A stretch of 64,000 nt of DNA from Toxotes chatareus (Eukaryota; Chordata; Actinopteri; Toxotidae), in NCBI GenBank assembly GCA_016801885.1, contig CM028901.1, positions 17,185,095 through 17,249,094 on the forward strand, given 5' to 3'. A program made the position numbers and the translations under genes. Position 1 is the stretch's first letter. Every line of letters begins with the position of its first letter. A model generated the notes under the pieces. The model saw only the letters and a list, made by a program, of their open reading frames with translations. It was not told where the DNA came from and did not search any database. Of this stretch, positions 1 through 12,691 are shown one piece after another.

Positions 1-351
1 GGCTTCCCTTGGTCTATTTTGAAACGCTCTGAATGCTCCATAAAGTTGTGAGCTTTTGAATGCATCTTGAATCATGTCACGTTGGTAAACACAGCATGCA
101 CTTCCTGAATTAAAAAAAAAAAATGTAAGTGAATCAATCCTTCGTATGCAAACATGAATAACTTTTGGCTGGTGACAACCTTTAAACACGTTTATCATTT
201 CATTGTCTGCCACTTGCAGGATTATTGTTTCAACAACATATCAGTCAGTATCTAAACAGCAGTATCATACTGTTAAGTTGGCTCGCTAGCTGCCAGTACT
301 TGTTTGGTGAGGATGATAGTCTTCCTGGTGTGTTTTGAGGATGTTTCAGTT

Positions 352-371
352 TGTGTGTGTGTGTGTGTGTG
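352..371. repeat. (TG)n microsatellite
   Basis: Ten uninterrupted TG units in the septin 7 intron. Confidence 0.9.
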
Positions 372-533
372 CACGCTGTACATTGAACAAAGTTCAATCA
401 GTCTTTCAGAATAACTGCTGGCTATTTAAACTCTCCTGTGCTGTGTTCTTTCATCGTTTTTTCTGTGGTAAGTGACACAAAAAGCACTTCAGTAAAGGTA
501 AAAGCAGGAGACTTGAAACATACACTCACAGAA

Positions 534-642
534 CACTTTATTAGGAACACCTGTGCACCGGCTTATGCATGCAGTTACCCAAGCAGCCAATCATGTGGCA
601 GCAGTGTAAAGCATTAAAATCCTGCAGCTTCCTAATAAAGCG
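534..642. mobile_element. Short MITE-like repeat fragment
   Basis: It begins CACTTTATTAGGAACACCTG and ends with the inverted CCTAATAAAGCG. The CACTTTATTAGG-type terminus is familiar from a widespread teleost nonautonomous repeat. The inside is short (about 90 bp), so this would be an internally deleted copy. The family is not certain. Confidence 0.45.
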
Positions 643-2293
643 CTTAATGAGTGTCGACCTTTACAGAAGTTAAATCATGGACGTCTGCTCTGCAGGTCCA
701 TTCTCTGGACCCATTCCATCCCTCCAGATACTGGAAGCATAAATCCAAAGTGCAGAAAAAGATCTGATGTGTGGAACTGAACCTGAACAGCCCTGTTCAA
801 AAACTCCACTCTGTTTTCTGACTGTGTCTGCGTGCTGTTTTATTGCTGAGCAGGTAATGTACAGTGGAGTTTTAGATCTTTCAGAGCTTTAGCAGAAAAC
901 ACAACACTATGAGAGCGGTGAGACTGAACCACAACCGCAAAGCTGTGACATGCGGATTCACTACAGCGCTCTGTAAAACCAAATGTAGCTGCAGACTCAG
1001 GTGATAACTCCCTCTATTTCCATCTCACTCATGTCATTTGAAAAATTGTAATTTAAAAATATCAGTTACAGCTGCTTTAACATGATGTTGTTTTTGCTCT
1101 AAAATGAAACATTATTTAAACCCACATCCACAGCCCTAACATTTGAAAGACTTGGCCAAGACCACTTCATTTATCATTTACTTCTGTTAAATCCAAATCA
1201 AGGCTTTCCTTTGTCCAAGTTTTACTTGCTTGATCTTTGCACATTAACATACTTTACCATTCACAAGCAGCCACAGTTACAGAAATGCTGCTGGAATAAT
1301 AATACAGCCAAACCTATACCCCTTACTGTGGGTAAAGGGTCAAACCTCATACTGTGGGTTAGTGTGACTGACAGAGCAGCGGGGGAGGGGAATATGTTTC
1401 AGTAAGTCAAAGCCAATTATCATCCCATCAGATCAGACCCCCCCACCCATCCCTTCCAAACAAGCAACCGCAACTCTGACCAACCATGATCAGCATCTTC
1501 ACTCCACCACCACCACCACCACCATCATCACTCTCAGCATTATGAGTTTGGTTCTTGTGTAACCAGATCTCCTCATTTTCCTCATCCTTACACTGAGCCT
1601 CTACTGGGACCTGGATCAGAATCTGGCAGTATGACTCTTCAGTCCTGCTGTTCTTGTCAGGTCTTAGCTTCCTTAATCGAAGGTGACATTTCTATCATAT
1701 ACATTTCACCCACAGAACCACAGCCTCCCCCCTGGTAACCATCACAGGAGTTCACCATTCCCTTTCAGCCTTGAAGAAATGTTTACAGTGCTCCTGCGTG
1801 TTTCATCACAGACCAGTTACACTCGCTGAAACATTTCTGTTAAGATCGCAAGATAAATGTGGCTCTGCCCTCTTAGGAAAATATTTATGACTCGGAGTGT
1901 GTTGAGTGAAGGATCCTTTTGTGTGATGTTTTCTTCATCATGCCGTCCTCCTCTCATGGAGCACTGAATGGCTGAGTTGTTGGCAGCAGTGGTGGCCCTT
2001 TTTTGCCTTGGCCACTTGTAAAGGTCAGGAGAAGCTCTTCGGCCACGGTGCCAGACCGGCGTGTGACTGCCTCGTCTCTCACACTGAAGCTTTTGTTTCA
2101 GCCGCTTCGTTTTTCCCTCTGCTCACCCCAATCTTAACAGGCATACTGCTGGTGGTATTAGATTACCACAGCCAGGCCTTCCTGGTTTTCTAGCAGACAT
2201 TTTATGATTTAAGCCACAGAAAAGAACCAGCGTTTTGTATAGTGTATTTACATTGTGGTAATTAGTCAGAACATCATTTCACAGTGTTTGGGC

Positions 2294-2309
2294 GGGGGGG
2301 GGGGGGGGG
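2294..2309 (+). repeat. G16 homopolymer
   Basis: Sixteen G in a row just after GGGC. It could form a G-quadruplex and its assembled length is uncertain. Confidence 0.85.
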
Positions 2310-3441
2310 TTGCAAAACCTTTTCAGTTCTTTGGAGAGCTGAGTATCTTCTGAAGGATGTACTGGTGAAGTACGTAATACAAATTGATACTGTACCCAGT
2401 TCATTTTTTTAGTACTTCTTTGTCTCTTTCATCTAACAAACACAAGTAACACGAGGTCTCTGCCTTAATGAAATATATATAATTAAAACCGGCACAGTTA
2501 GGATTTAAATCAGACACCACCTGATCAAAGAATAAAAGCAAAGAACATCATGAATGTGTGTAGATGTTTGATGCCTGTGTTTTGGTTCTAGGCAGTTTTC
2601 CATACACGATAGACACAGTTCACAGTTCGATACACATTACTGAGATCTGTTAGCCAGCCTTGTAATATTTTGTATTACATTTTGTTGCTGAATGGACGAG
2701 TTAAAGCGTGGTATTTGTTTCCCTGAGCGACATTGTTGTACAGTTGTGTTTGGCAGAGTCCCTGACTTAGGAGTCAGTGTAGCTGATGAGAAAAGTGTGA
2801 TTGGAACTGTGAGGGATGAAGAATAAGAAAACAAGACCCAGGTTTAAAACAAAAAAAAAAAAAAAAAAAGAAGAAGAAAGAATTGTTATTGATCTTTTAT
2901 GATGAATGAACTGTATCTCAAACGGTCAAAGTCTATTTTGTAATCAAGACTGCATAAGAAGATTAAGAATGGCGACTACTTCTGATTTCTATTTTCCCTC
3001 CTTTGTTATAGTGAGACTTTGTGATGACTGGTGGTTTAAAATCTTCCTTCCCCTCTCCTCCCTTCCCATGATTCTCTGATTAGATTCCTGAAATGCAGAC
3101 AGGAAAAGAATTTGGGAGGATAGAACTTCCACCCTGTCTGTCTCTTCCTTTGTGTCATGTTAACGCTTGCCTCTTAAGAAAAAAAAAAAAAAAGACAGGG
3201 TTAAAGGGACCCATTTCCTGTACTGAAAAAGAGTGAGAAGGGTTGAATCTCAAACATGTGAAGAATGTCAAACAGCAAAAGACTGCGTTAGTACTGGGGT
3301 TGATAAACATCTGGACACTCTGTCATGTTGCGCCTCAGTCTGGCATGAAGAAGGGTTTTAAAAAAAAAAAAAACGCATACAGCATGAAATGCGTCTGTGG
3401 AGTTCACTCCCATTCACTCACTCTGGCTCTTTGTCTTTCAG

Positions 3442-3547
3442 GGAATCTGGGCTGGGGAAGTCGACGCTGATCAACTCACTCTTTCTGACAGACCTGTACT
3501 CCCCTGAATACCCGGGTCCTTCGCATAGAATAAAAAAAACTGTTCAG
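3442..3547 (+). CDS. sept7: septin 7 exon: P-loop
   Basis: The acceptor ttctttcag precedes it and the donor gtaatc follows. The first base completes a split Gly codon. It encodes the G1 P-loop (GESGLGKS) and the stretch up to HRIKKTVQ, which lies in switch I of septins. Confidence 0.95.
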
Positions 3548-6500
3548 GTAATCATTTTTTTTTTTTCTTCTTCTTCTTCCGGAGACTCCCACATCATTCT
3601 TCTCTTCCAATGTCAACACTGTAGTAAATTCATCCATTGACAAATTGGTACCTCTGTGTGTTCACTGTGGATCTACCCCTCTGTCATCTCGACCCACCTA
3701 CTAATTTTTTCATCTCATAAAGAGCCAAAGGTTTTTCTGTTAATTGAAACATGATAGGCTGACTTCACCCCGTCACTGGCCAGTTAAAACGTCAGAGCCT
3801 GAGGCTGCTGCAGCACAGGTGTGCCCTCGCCTTTCTTCTCTCAGCGTTACAGCTCTCAGCTGAATAGTTGCTGTGTGAGATCTTGTTTTATGAGGCTGCT
3901 CCTTCTAGCTGTTGCCACCCAGGGAAACCGGTTCGTCTGCTTTAACAAAGAGATAGTTTGCTTGCCAAAGGCAAAATGTGTTATAATTTCAAATTAAGCA
4001 ATGTAATTGGATTGTTGTGTGGTTCTACAGTTGTCACACTTCCCTGTATTAACTTGCTGTTTCAGTGGTTGCCTATTTAGGAAAGTGAAATGTACAACAT
4101 TGCACAAATAAACAGGGATTTACATAAAGATTTATAGTTTTGTTGAGTCACTAAATCCTCTCCAAACCAGGACCATTACTATGTTTACACCACAATGATC
4201 TGCAATTTAGGATAAAACCCAAAACACTTGACGGTCTCACCTAAATGGAATTTCAAGAGCTAAACCTTTGATGGTGAAAAATAAATTACATACCACAGTA
4301 GGCATTAAACACCCCACAAAGCTAGGGATGGCCTGTTACCATTTCAAAGCTTTATGGGTGCGTTGAAAGGCCCCGTAAACCCAATTTGTCAGTCATTTCT
4401 ATGAGTGATGGGGTCCAACATGAATTAAAATCTTTCTGTTATCAGTGTTAGAACAGATTTTTTTTTTTAGGGGGCATTTTGTGTTCTCTGTGCTCTTTAC
4501 TGGTTTGAAGTGGGAAGTGGGCGGGGTTCGGTTGCACAGCAGAGGCATGCTTGTCTGCTGTCAATCAAATATTATTAAACCAAAACCACATAGTCCTGTT
4601 GAAGCAGATTAGTTTTGCATTGTTTCAGTTTTAGTAACAATATGTTAGGGTGTTTGTTCCTAACCTTAACTTTGGTTTTTTGCGTATTTAGTCATAGATA
4701 TTTAATGTTATGCTGAAAACTGGAGATAAGAAGTTTCCAGGGGCTTTAAGATGTGGACCCACTGTGAAAAGCCAAACAGTGTTTGCAGCAGTGTTATTTA
4801 TTTATTTATTTTGTATGCCACAAAATGTTTTTAAAACTTAGCTCATTTTATTAAACGGTATTGGCTGTTAGCTCATTTATATGAATGACCTATCTCATAG
4901 TACATAGTACGTAGACGTGCTCCTCCCTCCCTCCCCTCTCTCTTCCTGCTCTGTAACGCTCTGTCCAGCCCTTCCCCTACATCCTCGTGGTCACTGTCTC
5001 AGCTAATGCATTAATCGGTAGCTTGTTAGCCTGTGAGTCAGCTTCGTCACGTCACATATTGATCCACAGCTCAGAGGTCCCACCCCTGAATCTAGTCCTC
5101 TCTGACTAGTTGGACGGGTGTGGCTCCCTCAAAAACTTTAAAAGGGACTATCTCGGGGTTCTTTGGGGTCACAGATCTTTCCACATCAAGATATATTTGG
5201 GAGCATATTTCAACTAAAAAAATATTAGGAAAAAAGCTTTGAGCATCAAAGATGACTATGTGTGACTGTGCCAAGAAGGAAGCTAACAGGAGCGATAGTG
5301 AACATATGAGACGTGTGGTTTATGCCCCCGGTTTTCAGTCTTTGATGCCGTTTGCAGTGACGGTGCAGTTTGCTCAGGTAGAGCTCAGAGCTGCATAGTT
5401 TCACTTAAACTTCCCTTTGAAGAGTGAAAGGCGATACTTTTGGAGTGAGGCAGCCCTAACCGGCCTCTCTCTCTGCTGTCCTCTGCCTTCAGGAGGGAAT
5501 TACAAGTGTTCACTTTGGGTTAATGTACAGTAGATCAGCTGCAAGTGGAGCATCTTCCCTTCTCCTGCTCCTTGTGATCTGCTGCTTTGCTCTAAATCTC
5601 CTCTAATCCCTGGCAACACACTGAGGGGACTCTGTCTACCCTCACCGTACTGCTGCTTCCAATTTGTTAACCTGCCCATTACACCTCCTCAGCTCTTCTT
5701 AAAAGTTTAAATGAGATTTCGGCTGTCTGTTGGCTCGCAGGCTGAGCGTTTGAGGATTCCTCACAGTTTTCAGTCCCAAGGGGAGAATGTGTTCTGAAGT
5801 TAAACGTACTGTATGTGATTATGTGTTGCTTGTTTATCCTTTCAAGGACCAAGACGATAATGGAGAACAGAGGGCTCGTCTTTTTCTCTCTCCAAGAACC
5901 ACAAACTAATTACATTTCAAATAATTTTGGACATTTTTTTTTTCCAAGTCGTGCCAAAGAATGTGATGGAACCCAGAGGAATGCTGTGTGTAACAGAATC
6001 CTGCTCTTTATGAAAAAAAAAAAAAGGGGGTGGTTGGGGGTGTTGACCAGGCGGGCTGACAGAGTGGGTGTTAAGTGTTGGAGGTGATAGGCCAGGGTAG
6101 ATGTCTCTGTTGTTCCTGGTTAATAAGGCTCGGTTAGGGAGGAGAGTATACAAGGACAGGGACTTGGTGATTAGCCAACAAACTGCCATATGCACTGAGC
6201 CCAGTCTTGTTTTGGCAATGCACAGACATGCCTGTTTTTTTTTCTTTTCTTTTTTTACATCACACACATGCTCCTGCTTCAGTGGAATTTTAAGATTACA
6301 ATGACAACAGATGTACGAAAAACGGTAAAACATCCAGTGAAGCAGCAGCTCTGAGGACGGAAACACCTTGTTGATGAGAAAGGTCAGAGGTCAGACTCAT
6401 TGGAGCTGACAGAAAGGCTACGCTAACTCAGATAACCACTCTGTACACCTGGTGAACAGAAAAGCTACTAACAGAGACCTGAGGCTGCAGTGGACACAGA

Positions 6501-9500
6501 CTCACCTTGTGCCTGCCTTGTGTCAACAGTCCAGTGCTGGTGGTGGTGGTTGATTCACTTTGGGCCTTAATACCAGTCAGTCATGGTCTGAATGCAGTAA
6601 GGAGCAAATGTAGTTGTGTGCCCTGACTCCTCCATGAATAGTTGGTTTTGGCTCTATGTATAATAATACAATCAAATAAGCTTGTAGATCTGTGATCCAG
6701 TCAAACACTGTTAGTGACAGTTGTACTGCTGGACAGCTTTACATTGTTGTCCTTGTGGGACATGATGTAGACAGTGTTGTTGTTCCTTTTCCCATGAGCT
6801 CACTGTCTGTGGGCAGTCTGTCTGGTTAATAGGCATGTCTTTGACTTGACTCATCTTGTTATGCAGCAGAAGAAGAGACACACTGCAGGATTCTTCAGTG
6901 TTGCCTCCTCAGCAGTCCTACACACTGTGAACTTCAGCTTTGTTGTAAGGTGCCATATTTGACTGTGTCAGACACAGAGAGTTTCACCACCTGGTTATTA
7001 TATGTGACATGTTCTTGTCGAGATCTGTATTGCTTCTTTTCCATATGAGTCATGCAGACCCAGTATGCTCCAACGGCTCTGCAGTGGCTTTCACTTTTAC
7101 AGTAGTCTATTATCAGAAGTAGGTGCACAGTATATTTCATTCCAGACAGCTTTTAAAAGGTCTTTAAAATGTAATATATCCACTGCTCTTGCCCACCCTG
7201 TATGATAAACCATTTGTTAGTGTCTGTCTGGCTGACCCGGCCTCCCAGTCCCATCCCTGGAGGTCATTTTAAAGACAGCCAGCCTGTGGTAGATTACACT
7301 ACATGATACATACCAGTAAGTGGGCGGGTGGGAGTCGCTGGGCTGTATGTCGTCTATGTCTGGGAACCACTGTTTGGACCTGGACCCGTGTGGACCTCAC
7401 CCAGTCTGTGAAATCTCAGAGTCTCTGATATGAGAGAATGGTGGACAAGGTCTGGTTCAGATCTGCTGATTAAATCAAACTTCATCTGCTGATCACGAGT
7501 CCTGCCTCAGCCTCATGCTGATCAAAGCCCAACCATTCCGGACCTTTCTGATGCAATGAGAAGCGGCTTTGTTCACTACACTCATTCACTGCGGCGCTCT
7601 CTTCCTCCCTGCATCTGTCTGTCCAAGGCTCTGCACACATCTCATATTGTGCGCTCAGCGGCAGCAGAATAGTTTGGTCTGGCTGCGATTAATTGGTTTG
7701 CAGAGCTGGTGTAGTTCTGGTTTGCCTGTGTGTGTGTTTTCTATAAGGACACTGAGCATGTAAAGAAGTAGTCAGCTGAGGTCAGTGGTGCAGTCATGCA
7801 CACAGACCATTTTTGTCCCTGCCTTTACTGCAGAAACCACAGCCACAATTCACTCATATAACGTCAGTGTGTGTCCATGTGCCACTTCAGTGTCAGACAC
7901 AGTGTGGGAACTTTGAGCGCTGAGTTTCACCCACAGTTTTCTGCTTTGAATCGATACTCAGATGTTCACAAAAGCATTCTTTTCGTCTTCGCGTCCTTGT
8001 GTAACCTCACTGCTGATATACAGCAGCATCTGAAAGTCTGGAACCACTTTCCCATTCAAGTGAATGGTAAAGTTTTTTCATAGGTTTACAAAGGGGCGAG
8101 ACACAGCTACCATCTTAAACAGCAATCTTGTAATTAGCTCTGAGTTTCCCGACTGATTTCTGTCGACATTCTTGGTCTTTGCAGGTGGAACAGTCAAAGG
8201 TTCTGGTAAAGGAAGGAGGAGTCCAGCTTCTGCTCACCATCGTTGACACCCCCGGCTTTGGTGATGCCGTGGACAACAGTAACTGGTGAGCTCAGCCGTC
8301 TGTCATTGGTTAATGTTACAGTACAATGTTACTGTGACACTGTAGCTGAAACTGACGTGAACACCGTGTCGTTCTCAGCTGGCAGCCCGTCATCGATTAC
8401 ATCGACAGTAAGTTTGAGGATTACCTCAATGCAGAGTCACGGGTCAACAGACGGCAGATGCCAGACAACAGAGTGCAGTGCTGCCTGTACTTCATTGCTC
8501 CATCCGGACATGGGTAAGAAACATGAACCTGCCACTTTAATAGAATATAACAATGTATGTGAAGGCTTATGTGTCATGTTTGTAGATTTAGATTGGGGGT
8601 TTAGGAAATGCCAAATATTTTTTTGATTGATCGGTTAATCTTTGTTCTTTAAAATGCCAAAGTAAAACATGGTAGCTGAGGGGAACCCAAACTCAGGACA
8701 CAGACTCTGCACTCAGGGAGTGAAGGTGGATGGAGGTGAGGGTTATGGCAGAGGGAAGCTGGTGGATGGTGCAGCAGGGCAGAGCAGAGCAGGGATGAAG
8801 GCAGGGCGGTGACCAGGTGAAGAGGCCAGCGGGAAAACAGGCAGACATGCAATGATCCTGTGGCACAGGGAGACGAGGATTAGTTCAGTGATCAAAACTA
8901 TACAAGGGTCAAAGCTTAGGATGCACAGTTGTAAGTGGCCTGAGAACGTGATCTACCACACTGGCTGAAGGAAGGATCTGGGAATGAGAGGATGAAGGAC
9001 GGGGGTTGATATACTGATGCAGTGATTCCCACAGAATTAGATTCTATTAGATTCATGCTGGCTGCTGTCATCCTCCTCCTCCTCCTCTCCCACATCGCTC
9101 TCTTCATTAGCTGCAGCTATCCTTTCCCGACCCTCTCTTGCTGCTTCAGCTGCCACAGCAGCACTGGTTGAAGCCTGGAAATATTCCGAACAAATGCACT
9201 GGATGGCTTATCACACTGGTCGGACTGTTCAGCTTTCCCAGTTGTGTCTTCTTAATGGCCCTTTCAGACAAAAACGTCATTTGTGCTTTGCTCCATGCAG
9301 CGACAAAACCTTTGTGGAAGTTGTGCAAGTTGTGCAAGAAGAAGCTTGTGGGCAATAGGGTTCAATGCTGCTATAAAATCAAAGAGGCCTGCTGCTCACA
9401 TCATTTCATTGTCCACATCTTTGTACCAGTTCTCTGTCATTTCTCTGTGTGTGTCTCTTTCTGTAAACATGCTGGACGCTTGTCATCAGATTATTTTCTC

Positions 9501-12500
9501 AGATGTATTTGATCATATACTGCCTTCTGAAAGATCTCAGCGCTGGGACATACAGAGTTATGCAGGTTCAAATTCCAAAGTAGCAAGAGGAAACACATAC
9601 TTCTGGAAATTGTTTGCAGTTGCAGGAAAGTAGAACTAACAGCTTGATTTGCTTCTCAAAGCTGGGACCATGATCACAAATAACACCAAGATGTTTGGCA
9701 GCATGTATTACATGCTCAGCCAACTTGTTAAGGTTTTTGGATATTGTGACAGATGAGTCTTGTGGTCCAGTTAAAACAATTTCAGACTTTGGCTTTGTTC
9801 GGTTTCTGGGCATCGAGTCTCTGACCATAAAAGGCGGTCCTTAGGAGTCTTTGAAACACCCTGGTTATATGTTTCTGGTGCTGAAGAGTCACTAGCATAC
9901 CAATGAAAGGAACATTTCTATCTCAGATAAAATTTGAGGATGCATGTATGAGGACAAGAAAACAGGATGTGATAGATCCAACACAGCAGACACCTGCGAT
10001 AGTGACAGAAAAAAAAAATCCCAATTTTCTGTATTACAGTCCCCAGTCACTCAAAGGTGTGTCTAGATTCCACTGTAAACACACCCTCTCAAGTGCCATC
10101 CATTCAACTGCAGAGTGCCACTAACAGTGTGTTCATAGCAACACGTTTACATATATGAATGTGTGATTGCCTTCAGTACACTGCAGAGTCACCTGTCTTT
10201 GTTTGGCCTTGGTTTGCAGTCTCCCAGATGTCCAGTAGATGCTGGACCTTTGACAGTGTTAACAGCACAGAAACTCACCTTAATGAGGTTACAAAGAAGT
10301 TGATCTGATCTGGGCGTGTTCAGTGTGTTTTTGATTTATCATGGCTCATGGCCTGATTACATGTGTTGTTATGGGCGGATCTCATACCATCCACACCAAG
10401 GATCAGCCTGGGCCCTGTCAAGGACCAGGCGGTATTTTTAGATGGCTGCTACTGTAGGCTGTCGACGAAGAGGGCTTCCACCTCACGTCACTGTGGACTG
10501 AGTCTCATGGGAAATAAGCGACGGAGCTGTAGATTGCAGCGGTTGCATTTCAGTGCTGCTCCCCTATGGCCTCGTTCTCAGGAGGCCAGGAGTTTAGTCC
10601 AAACCCAGCTTTCTCTGCCTGTGGCCTCCCAGGCAGGAATAACATTAGTGTAATCTGTCCTGAGCGCACTGACCTGGAGATCCCTCTATGTTGGCTCTGG
10701 CCACTGCCATGCACGCACACACACACACACTGAGTTGGCCTGGATGTCACACACTAGGCCACACTGTGCCGTCTACAACAAAAGGTGGTTTTGCAGTCCA
10801 GTGCTGCAGAGCATGCTGACCCACAGTGACCCAGTGTTGGGATACTGACCGCAGCCTTGTTGGCTCTCTTGGCAAATGACAAGCACCATATGGTTCCATT
10901 CATTTGCAACATCTGCTGTGGAGCTGTGTGTGTGTGTGTGACTCTGTGTGTGTGTGTGGGTAACATCAGAATATTAGACCATCATTGGTCTTTTAACAAC
11001 AAGTGCTAAGGTCGCAGCAGCTTCACAGACTGACCCTGACAAATAGTCCTAATTGGCCCATTGATGCCAGCTTTATACACACACCATGCATGAAACGAGA
11101 CAAATGCAGGCGTAAATGTCACAGTAACCATAGTAACCATTACACGCCATCTAAGATTTCCCATCAGATGTTATGGCAGAGCTGCTCAGCTCCTTATGTT
11201 TACCCAGTCTTGTCTCTGGAAAAGTCCACCCTCACAGCTCTGAGTGGAAGTGTCTCTGCTGACCTCATGTGAACCAAACAATTACACAGGTGATGCTCTC
11301 ACCTGTCAACACTGTGTCCAATTCACTTGACCATTTCTTAATGTGTACACCGCTGTAAGGCTTGACGTCCCTCAGCTGTATTCCTCTGGAAGCCAAGGAT
11401 CAGGAAGTGTTTACTTCACATTGCAAGTAACAAGCTTCATACAGAGTGTGGCTCGATTTTCAGGGAACAAGGTCTTTATTTATCCAAAATGATGAATATA
11501 ACAAAGTATGCTGCAAAGTTTTGGGCCCATAAAAGACTCAGAGTTTAAGTTTTTTTCTGTCACTGCCTTCCCTTATTTGTGTACTTGCATCGGCACAGCA
11601 CAGGTTTTGAACTAAGGAGAACGTAAGAAGTTCCATCATCTCATGAATGTGGAAACAGCCAAGAACAGCCTTTAATTCTGTTTGAAATCAGGCAAATACA
11701 CATTACAGGACCAGGCTCACAGGGACTGAATGACATTTTCCAATTAAGCCCTTGCATTTCAGTTTAATATAGAGTGTGTCTCATATATATAAGTATATGA
11801 CAGGGACACAAAAGAAACCTCACTAAACATGATTTCTATGTGTGTGAGTGTTGTTTGGAGAACCAGTCCTCCTCACATCAGAGCCGTTCACTGACACTCT
11901 GACCTTTAACCTGTCTCTGCTCTATGTTTTTCCCCAGGCTGAAGCCCCTCGATATTGAATTCATGAAACGGTTACATGAAAAAGTGAACATCATCCCTCT
12001 AATCGCCAAAGCTGACACAATGACTCCCGAAGAGTGTCAACAGTTCAAGAAACAGGTATGTGTATCACCTCTGACTGGATACAGGTTTTTCTGATTTGTT
12101 TGATGAGAGTCTGCGCTCTTTGTGTAGCTACATGACTCAATGACAGGTTTCCTTTCAGTGCACATCCACTGAAAGTACAGCTTTACTAAATACAGCTGTA
12201 TCCCATGTGCCCTGTGCCATTGTAGTCTCCATTTTAATGTATGCTTTTTATTTCTTCTTTGATGAGAAATTGGCTGCAATTAAAAGTTGTGTTTCTTTGA
12301 ATCCATCACACGTGATGTGTCTGACACACGTTCATATTTGCCACATTGATCAGACTCTGTCCCGGACACAGTAAATTTCAAAGTAAAATTGTATCAAAAA
12401 CAGGAAATTCAAGTCAGTTTTTTCAGCAGTGTTGAAGACTTATTTACTTTTGTGTTGTCGTGCTGTTTGCTTACTCTCAAAGTTGTGTTTCAGGGACCAG

Positions 12501-12650
12501 TGTAAGTGCAGCACACTGTATTGATGCTCAGATACCGCATCAATCAATAGAACTGCATCAGTGTGCTATACTGTCTGAGCACGTCATCCTATTGTAGTGC
12601 TTGTGTGTGTGCGTTCATGCGCTGGATAAACACGTAGGTTCCTCTTCCTC

Positions 12651-12691
<41 letters not shown>

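Larger units (their letters stand above)
1..3441 (+). other. septin 7 upstream intron
   Basis: No exon for the N-terminal septin residues is visible. It holds a TG microsatellite (352-371), a MITE-like fragment near 534-642, a run of 16 G (2294-2309) and A-rich tracts. Short open frames here look like chance. Confidence 0.6.

Noticed and set aside
1..3441. Search for the N-terminal septin 7 exon
   Set aside because: No sequence encoding the residues before the P-loop was found on the + strand; it must lie outside the window.
5917..6366. 149-codon minus-strand open frame
   Set aside because: Low-complexity residues from A/T and G homopolymers and no splice or promoter context.
8690..8860. 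Purine-rich stretch as an LTR or gene
   Set aside because: No terminal repeats, motif or open frame; left unclassified.
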